This document shows positions 14,809 to 22,927 of a stretch of 64,000 nucleotides of DNA, one piece after another (within the stretch, counting starts at the first letter, position 1; every line of letters starts with the position of its first letter). This DNA comes from RUG14300 sp964391805 (lineage in GTDB: Bacteria > Bacillota > Clostridia > Christensenellales > CAG-1252). The position numbers were made by a program, and so were the translations under genes. The DNA lies in NCBI GenBank assembly GCA_964391805.1, contig CAYMNK010000009.1, positions 31,110-95,109 of the forward strand, written 5' to 3'. The notes under the pieces are model-generated. The model was given only the letters and a program-made list of their open reading frames with translations. It was not told the DNA's origin and ran no database searches.

Positions 14809-17745
14809 ATGGCACAAGAGTTTTTTAGACAACGCCCTGCGGTTACACCTACAATTTATGCTTACGAATTTATCGGGGTAAGTTCGCACAAGGGATATAT
14901 TAAAATCGGTTTTACCGATCGTACTGCCGAAGAGAGAATCAAAGAACAGTTGAGTGAGAGTCGTATTCCTTATCGTATTTTGTTGAAAGAATCGGCTATG
15001 CGTTCTGACGGCACTTGCTTTACCGACCATGATATACATGCCGTTTTACGCCGTAAAGGATTTAAACAACTGAATCGTGGTGAAGAAAGAAACGAGTGGT
15101 TTTATTGCACCGTTAAAGATGTACAATCTGCGATATTAGAAGTACGCGAAGGTATTTATTCGGATGAAAATCGTACTGAAACTTTTAAAATGCGCCCCGA
15201 ACAAACTGTTGCAGTACAAAAAACGATTGCGTTTTTCGATAAAGCTAAAGCGGAGGAACCAAACAAAGCGCCAAAGTTTTTATGGAATGCAAAAATGCGG
15301 TTCGGTAAAACGTTTGCGAGTTATCAACTATCACGAAAAATGGGCTTTAAGCGTGTTTTGGTGCTTACGTTTAAGCCTGCGGTAGAATCGGCTTGGCGAG
15401 AAGACTTGATGACTCATGTCGATTTTGAGGGGTGGCAGTTTGTTTCCAATAAGGATGCTCACGATAACAAAATCAATATCGACGTTCAGTTTGCAAGTGC
15501 AGATAAAAAACGCCCCATTGTGGTATTCGGTTCATTTCAAGACCTCTTAGGAACAAACGAAAACGGTGGTATTAAAGCCAAAAACGAGTTTATTCACACA
15601 ACTAATTGGGATTTAGTTATTTTTGACGAATACCATTTTGGAGCATGGCGTGAAAATGCTAAAAAGTTATTCGAAAATCCTGATGAAGAAGAAAATGCCG
15701 ATTTTGATATGGAACGTTATAAGCAAACGGAAGCCGATAATGCGTATAACGAAACGTTCTTGCCTATTACTACCGATTATTACTTATTTTTATCGGGTAC
15801 GCCGTTTAGAGCGATTAATAGCGGTGAATTTATCGAGGACCAAATATATAACTGGACGTACGCTGACGAGCAAAGCGCAAAAGAAAATTGGGTAGGTTCT
15901 AATAATCCTTATCTATCATTGCCACGCATGGTTATGCTTACTTACCGTATACCCGAAAGCATTCAGCAAATTGCTATGCAAGGCGAATACAATGAGTTCG
16001 ACCTTAACGTATTTTTCTCGGCAAAAGGCAAGGGCGACGATGCTAAGTTTGTATACGAAAATGAAGTACAAAAGTGGTTGGATTTGATACGCGGTTCTTA
16101 TTTACCGTCAAGTGTCGATGACTTGAAACTTGGACAAGACAAGCGTCCGCCTATGCCGTATTCCGATACACGTCTTTTGAATGTTTTATCTCATACCTTA
16201 TGGTTTTTGCCGAATGTAGCAAGTTGTTACGCAATGGAAAATTTACTAAAGCAAAAACAAAATGCGTTTTATCATGATTATAAAATCAATGTTTGTGCAG
16301 GAACGAGTGCCGGTATTGGCGTAGATGCTCTTAATCCTGTATTAAACTCTATGGGTAATCCTCTTGAAACAAAAACGATTACACTTTCTTGCGGTAAACT
16401 TACCACAGGCGTTACCGTACGTCCTTGGACTGGTGTGTTTATGCTTCGCAATCTTAAATCACCCGAAACATATTTTCAAACGGCATTTCGAGTACAATCA
16501 CCTTGGGAAATTGTAGATGACAAGGGCGATAAACGGATAATGAAGCACGAGTGCTATGTTTTTGACTTCGCGTTAGATAGAGCGTTGCGACAAATTTCTG
16601 ATTATTCTTGTAGACTTAACGTGGATGAATCTAACCCCGAAAAGAAAGTTGCGGACTTTATTCATTTCTTGCCTGTTTTAGCATACGACGGCAGTACGAT
16701 GAAGCAAATAAAAGCGCAAGACGTATTGGATATTGCTATGGCAGGCACGAGTGCGACCTTGCTTGCTAAGCGTTGGGAATCGGCTTTACTTGTGAATGTT
16801 GATAATGATACTTTATCGCGGTTACTTGCCAATAAAGACGCATTAGATGCCCTTATGCGTATCGAAGGATTCCGTTCTCTTAACCAAGATATCACGGCGA
16901 TTATTAATAAGTCGGAAGCCGTCAAAAAGGCGAAAAAAGGAAACGACGGAAAACTTACCGAAAAAGAGAAAAAGGAGCTTAGCCAAGAAGAAAAAGATTA
17001 TAAATCGATGCGTAAGCAAATTCAAGAAAAACTTATCAAATTTGCAACACGTGTGCCGATTTTTATGTATCTTACCGATTATCGCGAACGTTCTTTAAAG
17101 GATATAATTACACAGTTAGAACCGGGACTTTTTAAAAAGGTTACCGGATTGGACGTGAACGATTTTAACTTATTGTGTTCTATTGGCGTTTTTAATGCAA
17201 GCCTTATGAATGATGCGATCTTCAAGTTTAAGCGGTATGAAGACGCATCACTTTCGTATACCGGTATAGAAAAAACCGATAAAAACGAAGTAGGCGGATG
17301 GGATACCGTAATCCGTCGCGAAGAATACGAAAAACTGTTCTTTAATCAACAGGCATCTATGAATGATTTGCAAATTGAACACACTAACGAAACTATAGAT
17401 ATGGGGTTACCGTTTGTAAAGAATGAAAACGCGATCGTTGAGACATTTGTGGGTGAATCCCATCACAAAAAAGACATTGTACCTTCCGAGACATTTGTAG
17501 ATAAACCTCATCAAAAAAAGGATATTATCGCCCATTCTACACAAAAGAGCAAGGACGAATCAATGGTAGATTTCGATTTATCTGCTGTAGTTGTCGGTGC
17601 GAAGGTTTTACATAAAAAATTCGGAGAAGGAACAATCGAAAATATTGACAAAGCACAAAAATATATCAAGATTGCATTTGTCGTCGGTGAGAAAATGTTC
17701 GTCTTCCCCAACTGTTTCGAGCAAGGCTTCCTAACTATTAAATAG
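14809..17745 (+). CDS. GIY-YIG-type nuclease fused to DEAD/DEAH helicase
   Basis: 978 residues. Residues about 10-115 resemble the T5orf172/Mug113 branch of GIY-YIG nucleases (YEFIGVSSHKGYIKIGFTDR, then TAEERIKEQL). A superfamily 2 helicase follows: Walker A variant MRFGKT (about 164-168), DEYH (273-276), SGTPF (about 329-333) and, further on, TAFRVQSPW as motif VI. The middle (about 690-760) is rich in Lys and Glu and probably helical. The last 60 residues form a small beta domain (VLHKKFGEGTIENI and YIKIAFVVGEKMF). The likely role is the restriction or translocation arm of the cassette. All reading frames are intact. Confidence 0.82.
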   Translation: MAQEFFRQRPAVTPTIYAYEFIGVSSHKGYIKIGFTDRTAEERIKEQLSESRIPYRILLKESAMRSDGTCFTDHDIHAVLRRKGFKQLNRGEERNEWFYCTVKDVQSAILEVREGIYSDENRTETFKMRPEQTVAVQKTIAFFDKAKAEEPNKAPKFLWNAKMRFGKTFASYQLSRKMGFKRVLVLTFKPAVESAWREDLMTHVDFEGWQFVSNKDAHDNKINIDVQFASADKKRPIVVFGSFQDLLGTNENGGIKAKNEFIHTTNWDLVIFDEYHFGAWRENAKKLFENPDEEENADFDMERYKQTEADNAYNETFLPITTDYYLFLSGTPFRAINSGEFIEDQIYNWTYADEQSAKENWVGSNNPYLSLPRMVMLTYRIPESIQQIAMQGEYNEFDLNVFFSAKGKGDDAKFVYENEVQKWLDLIRGSYLPSSVDDLKLGQDKRPPMPYSDTRLLNVLSHTLWFLPNVASCYAMENLLKQKQNAFYHDYKINVCAGTSAGIGVDALNPVLNSMGNPLETKTITLSCGKLTTGVTVRPWTGVFMLRNLKSPETYFQTAFRVQSPWEIVDDKGDKRIMKHECYVFDFALDRALRQISDYSCRLNVDESNPEKKVADFIHFLPVLAYDGSTMKQIKAQDVLDIAMAGTSATLLAKRWESALLVNVDNDTLSRLLANKDALDALMRIEGFRSLNQDITAIINKSEAVKKAKKGNDGKLTEKEKKELSQEEKDYKSMRKQIQEKLIKFATRVPIFMYLTDYRERSLKDIITQLEPGLFKKVTGLDVNDFNLLCSIGVFNASLMNDAIFKFKRYEDASLSYTGIEKTDKNEVGGWDTVIRREEYEKLFFNQQASMNDLQIEHTNETIDMGLPFVKNENAIVETFVGESHHKKDIVPSETFVDKPHQKKDIIAHSTQKSKDESMVDFDLSAVVVGAKVLHKKFGEGTIENIDKAQKYIKIAFVVGEKMFVFPNCFEQGFLTIK

Positions 17746-18340
17746 TTCCTTGTGATGATCATAAAATCAAAAGTGCAAATTACTGTATATCTTTTATGTA
17801 AATGATAAATATACGTCACGGGCATGTTTGACTAATCTGTCAAGTATTATATATATGTCATACTGAGCGAAAGGGCAACGTCCTGTAGTCGAACTGCGCA
17901 GCAGTGCAAGGCACAGCCTTGCAGTATCTAAATCCTTAAAAAAAGAATATTTTATAGCACACACTTTTTACACAAAATACGGCAATACATCACAAACATG
18001 TAGGGGCGATTAGCAATCGCCCGCCTAATTTGAATACTATACTATCGCTTTTGCTTGTTTAAGCGTAATCGATATATCACATATATGTCATCCTGAGCAT
18101 CGTCGAAGGATCTAATTCCTTGTAAAAGAGAATATTATATAGCACACACTTTTTACATAAAATACGGAAATATATCAGAAATTGTAGGGGCGATTATTAA
18201 TCGCCCACCAAAAGCAAGTCTTCGCACTTATTTTGCATAAAAAGTACAGCAATATATTACAAGGATAGGGCGATTACTAATCGCCCCTACAGCGAAAGGG
18301 CAACGCCATGTAGTCGAAGCATCGGTATCTAAATCCATAC
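17746..18340. repeat. Composite dispersed repeat, right flank of the restriction cassette
   Basis: From about 17857: a GTCATACTGAGCGAAAGGGC unit with GCAGTGCAAGGC and CTTGCAGTATCTAAATCC (to 17937), a CACTTTTTACACAAAATACGG segment, the palindromic GGGGCGATTA/TAATCGCCC unit at about 18000-18022, 18185-18206 and 18262-18282, and a TGTCATCCTGAGCATCG unit (about 18086-18120). Bases 18026-18122 match 22542-22638 with a single difference. Orientation equals that of the left flank copy. No gene is seen. Confidence 0.85.
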
Positions 18341-18377
18341 AAATAAATGCAAGTCAATCCGACTTGCATTTATTTTT
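18341..18377. terminator. Strong bidirectional terminator hairpin
   Basis: Perfect 15-base stem (18341-18355 with 18361-18375), 5-base loop, and a T-run TATTTTTT on the plus strand. It lies just after the end of the minus-strand Dabb gene and can also stop readthrough from the left. The best U-tract is on the plus strand. Confidence 0.8.
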
Positions 18378-18380
18378 TAA

Positions 18381-18668
18381 TTAACAATTATAATCTATGC
18401 ATATTCTATCCGAAACTACCGAATGCACAACCGCTTTAATTGCGATGTGTAAAGGATTTGTTTGGTATGTTTTTTCGCACTCGGCGGTTTCAAATACGGT
18501 ATACAATACGAGATCGAAATCTTCGTCATTGACATTTCTACCGACTTCAGCCTCGATTAAACCGTCAACTTTACCCAATAGATTTTTGAACCTATTGTTC
18601 AAATCAACCGCAATCTCATCTATGCGATTCTTATCAATAAGCTTCCAAAAAATAATATGTTTTAACAT
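18381..18668 (-). CDS. Dabb-domain (stress-responsive A/B barrel) protein
   Basis: 95 residues forming one Dabb domain: MLKHIIFWKLIDKN at the start, LIEAEVGRNV, FDLVLYTVFE and YQTNPLHIAIKAVVHSVVSD at the end, all in family positions. Members dimerise as a ferredoxin-like beta barrel; most have no known reaction in bacteria. It stands alone between repeat regions. A plus-strand frame over the same bases is its shadow. Confidence 0.82.
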   Translation of the reverse strand: MLKHIIFWKLIDKNRIDEIAVDLNNRFKNLLGKVDGLIEAEVGRNVNDEDFDLVLYTVFETAECEKTYQTNPLHIAIKAVVHSVVSDRICIDYNC

Positions 18669-19171
18669 TTGTTTTACCTCGCATACTTTTTACATAATTA
18701 TATCCGTTTTTCTTTTGATTGTCCACCGAAAAAACTAATTCCACATTAATATACACCGTCCGTAAGATACCAAACGCCTATGCCGTTTGATTCTCGTTAC
18801 ACTCAAATTTCGACTTCGCGTTAGCTACAAGGGCGCGATTAGTAATCGCCCGCATCAATTAAAAATCCATATAACGGCGGACGATAATGTGCAGTATATT
18901 GGACGGTAACGAAAAATAATTTGTTATAATAAATCGAATATAAAAAAGGAGGGGATAAACGACCGCAATTTCGTCCATCCCCAAAAGATATATTATCTCT
19001 CTATGCTCATTTTATCATGATATCGAACAAAAAGCAACTTATTTTGAAAAATAAAACTATTTTGAGAAAAAAAGAGAGAATAAACATCAAGAAATTGATT
19101 TTTATAGTTATAATTAATATAAAAATAATGATTTCCTAATGTAAACTTAATCAACGCACTGACCGAATTGT
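18669..19171. repeat. Intergenic region with repeats and a relic leader element
   Basis: Inverted copy of the TTTGATTCTCGTTACACTC repeat family at about 18759-18817, a GGGCGCGATTAGTAATCGCCC palindrome at 18831-18852, and TATAAT at 18925-18930 before a hairpin element (18948-19001). The element ends in a 24-base segment, starting TCCCCAAAAGATAT (18978-19001), that is repeated exactly at 19241-19264. No gene follows this first copy. Read on the minus strand, the hairpin is a 12-base stem with two G-U pairs followed by TCCTTTTTT, so it could be a terminator instead. Confidence 0.6.
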
Positions 19172-19200
19172 TTTACAAGCCGTTACCGTTTGTATATAAT
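19172..19200 (+). promoter_or_regulatory. Promoter of the putative toxin-immunity pair
   Basis: TTTACA (19172-19177), 17-base spacer, TATAAT (19195-19200). Transcription should start near 19207, exactly where the structured leader begins. Confidence 0.75.
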
Positions 19201-19207
19201 TAAAAGT

Positions 19208-19278
19208 GGAGAAAGGGCAAAAAAAACGCAATTACTTTTGTCCCCAAAAGATATATTATCTCTCAGTATATATCTTCT
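19208..19278 (+). promoter_or_regulatory. Structured 5' leader, second copy of a duplicated element
   Basis: The predicted RNA begins GGAGAAAG, forms an inner stem between GGGCAAAA and TTTTGTCCC around a CGCAATT loop, carries the 24-base segment shared with 18978-19001, and closes with CTTCTCTCC that can pair with the first bases. The inner stem differs in sequence from the first copy yet stays largely paired. A ribosome site AAGGAG and the ATG at 19316 follow. It resembles no riboswitch I recognise. Whether it acts as RNA or as a terminator/attenuator is open. Confidence 0.45.
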
Positions 19279-19315
19279 CTCCAAATAAATTTATTATAAG
19301 GAGTTAAAGAATAAT

Positions 19316-19870
19316 ATGAAAAAGTCTACAAAACGCAAGAAAACTAAATACTATAAGAAGCATACTCTATTTGAACAAGTAGTATATGCACTTACTGAAA
19401 AACCGACAGAGTATGTACACATAGATACCCCTAAAACTTTCCAAGACTATCGCCAAATTGGGTTTAACAAATGGTGTAAGGCAATAGGTGTTTATTCTGG
19501 ATCCTATCTGCCTGCTGATCCTGAAAAGCTGACAAGTGATGGTCGTAAGGGATGGTATGAGAATACTAATAGTAAAAATAAAACGGGAGATAATCGAATC
19601 TTCGTTCGTAAATCGACAGGACAAGTTGTTAGACATGATGATACAAAAATCAAACGAAACGGAACGACTGTAGATCAACATTATCATTGGCATAATGAAA
19701 ACCAAGCTCGAGATATAGCGGAATTCTTGCAAATGAATAACATAGAATTATCTAAAAAAGAACGATCCGAGATATATAAATATAAAGATAGATATGGTCA
19801 TCATTGTGATGATGGATCAAAAGAATCTCATTTAGCACCGAGAGATAGTGACTACAGATTTAGGAGATAA
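19316..19870 (+). CDS. Putative polymorphic-toxin C-terminal domain protein
   Basis: 184 residues, strongly basic, starting MKKSTKRKKTKYYKK. The middle is rich in Trp, Gly and Tyr, and the C-terminal half has VDQHYHWHNENQ (H122, H124, H126), followed by a conserved-looking HHCDDG. Clustered histidines after a basic region resemble nuclease tips of polymorphic toxins, but I cannot assign a family. There is no signal peptide, so secretion would need another factor. The stop is three bases before an acidic small gene, as in toxin-immunity pairs. It has its own promoter and leader. Confidence 0.5.
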   Translation: MKKSTKRKKTKYYKKHTLFEQVVYALTEKPTEYVHIDTPKTFQDYRQIGFNKWCKAIGVYSGSYLPADPEKLTSDGRKGWYENTNSKNKTGDNRIFVRKSTGQVVRHDDTKIKRNGTTVDQHYHWHNENQARDIAEFLQMNNIELSKKERSEIYKYKDRYGHHCDDGSKESHLAPRDSDYRFRR

Positions 19871-19873
19871 ACA

Positions 19874-20320
19874 ATGGCATTTGACGAGATAAATAGAGAG
19901 CTAAACAAGTATCCGGATCCTGATACTTTTCATGAAAGTAGAATAGTGTATTTTCAAATTGACGGAAGTGTTTTAACAATTCGCATTGGAATTTATCATT
20001 GTTGGGATTGTTGGAATATTATTCCTGATGACGACCATTATTTGATTATCGAGGGAAGGTTTTCCGGTGTTAAAATTAAAGAGTTATATCAAGATAACGC
20101 TTTTGAATATTTTCATAGTGAAGTGTTATCAATCGAAGAAAAAAATGGATTTATGAGCTTTAATCTTTTAGATGAGTCAACGCTCGATCCTAATTATGAA
20201 AGATATATGTCTATTAAATTCACGTATGGCTCATACAAATGGACGACTCTCGCAGTTGTAAATGATGATGAATGGGAACTCTTTAGGAATGATGAAATTC
20301 CATCAAAATTTAAAAATTAA
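19874..20320 (+). CDS. Putative immunity protein partner
   Basis: 148 residues, acidic and rich in Trp and Tyr (HCWDCWNIIPDDDHYLII, MSIKFTYGSYKW). It has no membrane segment or signal. Length, acidity and immediate position after a basic protein agree with immunity proteins that bind their toxin; I do not recognise the family. A TAGGAG ribosome site lies in the end of the upstream gene. Function is inferred from pairing only. Confidence 0.5.
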   Translation: MAFDEINRELNKYPDPDTFHESRIVYFQIDGSVLTIRIGIYHCWDCWNIIPDDDHYLIIEGRFSGVKIKELYQDNAFEYFHSEVLSIEEKNGFMSFNLLDESTLDPNYERYMSIKFTYGSYKWTTLAVVNDDEWELFRNDEIPSKFKN

Positions 20321-20704
20321 ATAAAATGGAAAAGTAAACAAATACAATTAATACGCAACGAAACGTCAGTGCAACGTTAAATGTCATACTGAGCGAAACT
20401 ATGAACCCACTGCACTATCAAATGTCATACTGAGCGAAGGTCGATAGACCGTAGTCGAACTGCGAAGCAGTGCAAGGCTTGCCTTGCAGTATCTAATTCC
20501 ATATTAACAAGGAATAAGATCCTTCGATTCCGCTATCGCTACACTCAGGATGACATATGATACTGTCGTGCGATACATAGTCTTGTCATTCTGAGCACAT
20601 CGTCCTGTAGTCGAACCCGCAGGGCGATGCCATAGGCATCGGAATCTATTTCCGTTTTAAGGCAAAACGATACCATCTATTAAAAAATCTATAATTTCAC
20701 GCAA
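20321..20704. repeat. Dispersed repeats, both orientations
   Basis: GTCATACTGAGCG units begin near 20381 and 20425; the second continues through GTCGAACTGCGAAGCAGTGC to CTTGCAGTATCTAATTCC. An inverted AAGATCCTTCGAT/CTCAGGATGACAT unit follows (about 20516-20555), and another TGTCATTCTGAGC unit lies at 20584-20650. No gene is seen. Confidence 0.8.
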
Positions 20705-21487
20705 TTATTTTATTGCCAATACCGTTACTGTAAATTCGAGACTACATTCGATGGTTAATTCAGACACTTTGTTTAGATATTCTTTGGGCGTTTTATAGAA
20801 ATATGGCGTCATTTTGATGACTGAATTTAGGTATTCGCCATAGAGTTTCGCTTTGTCGTTTACATTTATTTGCTCGACTATTTTAAAGCCTTCGGGGATC
20901 GCTTTAACTTCGTTATAGTAGGGATTAGGATATATTGCTTGTTTTAATTCTATAAGGTGATTTTTAGACGGAGTGATTTTAATTAGAACTCCACTCTTTT
21001 TTAAAATTCTTATCGCTTCGGCGGTATCTAACGGTGCGAAACAATTAATAATAAGGTCTATACTATTATCCTTTATAGGAATATTCGCAACGCTTCCAAC
21101 AATATAGGTTGACGCTTTATCTTTTTTTGATGCATGATTAATGGCGAATTTAGAAATATCTAAGCCGATTATGTCGAAATTACCCGATTGAATTGCCCTT
21201 GTTAAACTTCCGTCACCAGCGCCGAGGTCGAGAACGTTTTGAGGACGGTATTTACTCAAAATAGTTTTCAATTTTTCTATGAGATCGTTATAGTAACCGT
21301 TATTCATAACAGTTGCACGAGCGTCTATCATATCTTTATTATCGCCCGGGTTCGCGGTAGCTTTGTGTATTAAGAGATTGACATATCCGCTTGAAGATAT
21401 ATCATAGCAATGATGATTTCCACATACAAAGGAATTGTTAACTCTCGCTAAATCCTTTTTGCATTTAGGACAAATAAGTAAACCCAT
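20705..21487 (-). CDS. RlmA-like 23S rRNA (guanine-N1) methyltransferase
   Basis: 260 residues. N-terminal zinc site CPKCKKDL with the later C and H of CGNHHC, then GDNKDMIDAR, a family signature of RlmA-type proteins. SAM motif VLDLGAGDGSL, second strand IIGLDISKFA and NCFAPLDTAE, where the acidic-P-L replaces NPPY. RlmA(I)/(II) methylate N1 of a guanine in 23S rRNA helix 35. Which guanine is modified cannot be told from sequence. It is a single gene, transcribed leftward between repeat regions. Confidence 0.8.
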   Translation of the reverse strand: MGLLICPKCKKDLARVNNSFVCGNHHCYDISSSGYVNLLIHKATANPGDNKDMIDARATVMNNGYYNDLIEKLKTILSKYRPQNVLDLGAGDGSLTRAIQSGNFDIIGLDISKFAINHASKKDKASTYIVGSVANIPIKDNSIDLIINCFAPLDTAEAIRILKKSGVLIKITPSKNHLIELKQAIYPNPYYNEVKAIPEGFKIVEQINVNDKAKLYGEYLNSVIKMTPYFYKTPKEYLNKVSELTIECSLEFTVTVLAIK

Positions 21488-21617
21488 ATTTTATCATTCC
21501 TATCACGATTTTGTTAAAGTATACCATTCCTTGAGAGATAAGTCAAGACCGAAACACTTTCTCATCTTTTATTAAGGTTGTTTGTCTAAAATTAATACAT
21601 TCCGTTTATTTTTGGCG

Positions 21618-21646
21618 TTTACAAGTTGAGTGAAAAACTATATAAT
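21618..21646 (+). promoter_or_regulatory. Promoter of the membrane-protein gene
   Basis: TTTACA (21618-21623), 17-base spacer, TATAAT (21641-21646). The reading frame opening at 21630 overlaps this promoter, so its longer start cannot be used from this transcript; AGGAG at 21665-21669 then fixes the start at 21675. Confidence 0.78.
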
Positions 21647-21674
21647 ATATGTATCAAGTTTTTTAGGAGTAATT

Positions 21675-22451
21675 ATGAATATATTGATATCATCACTATC
21701 ATCCGATACGGTATTGTCGATAGTCGTTACAAGTTTAGTTTTACTCGGGTTGATAGTATTTATAGTGTTATCGTTATTACAAAAGCATCATAAACTCACA
21801 GGAAATACGGCGTTACGCATGAGCCGTATCAATGGTAGACTGTCGAGTTTTGGAGAAATGATTCGATTAAAAATGATAGATAATCCTGTTAAAGGAGAAG
21901 TTGCCCTGTATTGGACTGTGGTAGTATTAGAAACGGCAGGGGCATCTTTATATTTAGTATGTGAGATACTGAATAAAACCTATTCGTTGACCTTCTTGAA
22001 AATGATGGTATTTCTAATATTTATCATTTTTATGGTAGTATTTCATATTAGATACGCACCAAACGTACCGTATTACTATGATTACGATCCCATGTTATTT
22101 AGTTATTCGGTATTATCGCTATTCTTTGCATTTATTGATTTTGTTACAGGATTAGTGAATGGAAGCGTTATATTCAGCCTGCTTTACTTTGTAGGTAACT
22201 TGATGTTTTTCGGCACAATATTTTTCACGAGATTTGCAAAAGACGAATTTAAACCGAGAAGCTTATTGGTGTATTTAGGAGCGTCGATTATAGTAATAAC
22301 GGATATATTTAATTTTTGTATCAACGTACCTACCAATCCATTATTTTTGATAGCATCGTTAATTATGACACTTGCGGGGGTGGCTTTAAATGTATTATTA
22401 CTATATTTCTATGACGATTTTGATTTCGTAAAGAGCCTATTCCGCAAATAA
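21675..22451 (+). CDS. Multi-pass membrane protein of unknown function
   Basis: 258 residues from the ATG at 21675, which has AGGAG five bases upstream. About seven or eight hydrophobic helices are seen (for example TVLSIVVTSLVLLGLIVFIV, MMVFLIFIIFMVVF and LFLIASLIMTLAG), with a short cytoplasmic-looking segment HKLTGNTALRMSRINGR after the first helix. I do not recognise a family or catalytic motif. It is monocistronic, between repeat regions. Confidence 0.7.
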   Translation: MNILISSLSSDTVLSIVVTSLVLLGLIVFIVLSLLQKHHKLTGNTALRMSRINGRLSSFGEMIRLKMIDNPVKGEVALYWTVVVLETAGASLYLVCEILNKTYSLTFLKMMVFLIFIIFMVVFHIRYAPNVPYYYDYDPMLFSYSVLSLFFAFIDFVTGLVNGSVIFSLLYFVGNLMFFGTIFFTRFAKDEFKPRSLLVYLGASIIVITDIFNFCINVPTNPLFLIASLIMTLAGVALNVLLLYFYDDFDFVKSLFRK

Positions 22452-22878
22452 AACCACATAAAAAGAGTATCATAACGCATATTTTTTCAACAAAACTGAC
22501 AATAAAATATTACAAAAAGGGGCGATTAGTAATCGCCCGCCTAATTTGAATACTATATTATCGCTTTTGCTTGTTTAAGCGTAATCGATATATCACATAT
22601 ATGTCATCCTGAGCATCGTCGAAGGATCTAATTCCTTGAAAAAAAAGAATATTATATAGCACACACTTTTTACACAAAATACGGCAATACATTACAGGTA
22701 TGTAGGGGCGATTAGCAATCGCCCACCAAAAGCAAGTCCTCGCACTTGCTTTGCATAAAAAGTACAGCAATATATCATAAGGATATGGCGTTTTCTAAAC
22801 GCCCCTACAGCGAAGTGTGAAACACGTAGTCGAACTGCGTAGCAGTGCAAGGCTTGCCTTGCAGTATCTTAATCCATA
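22452..22878. repeat. Composite dispersed repeat, third long copy
   Basis: Palindromic GGGGCGATTA/TAATCGCCC units at about 22518-22539 and 22703-22724, a TGTCATCCTGAGCATCG unit (about 22602-22636), CACTTTTTACACAAAATACGG, CAAAAGCAAGTCC and a final GTCGAACTGCGTAGCAGTGC unit ending at CTTGCAGTATCT (22870). Nearly the same order and sequence as 18000-18290. A minus-strand frame at 22558-22770 is only repeat. Confidence 0.85.
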
Positions 22879-22880
22879 TA

Positions 22881-22915
22881 AAAAAAATCGGAGATAACTA
22901 TTCACCGATTTTTTT
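22881..22915. terminator. Bidirectional terminator
   Basis: AAAAAAATCGG (22881-22891) pairs with CCGATTTTTTT (22905-22915) over a 13-base loop, giving A- and T-tracts on both sides. It lies 12 bases after the stop of the minus-strand exporter gene. Confidence 0.82.
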
Positions 22916-22927
22916 ATGCATTTTTAT

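Noticed and set aside
18925..18947. Promoter for the first copy of the leader element
   Set aside because: TATAAT present but no -35 at a usual distance and no gene follows; kept only as a relic element.
22558..22770. Minus-strand frame of 70 codons
   Set aside because: Lies fully in the composite repeat.
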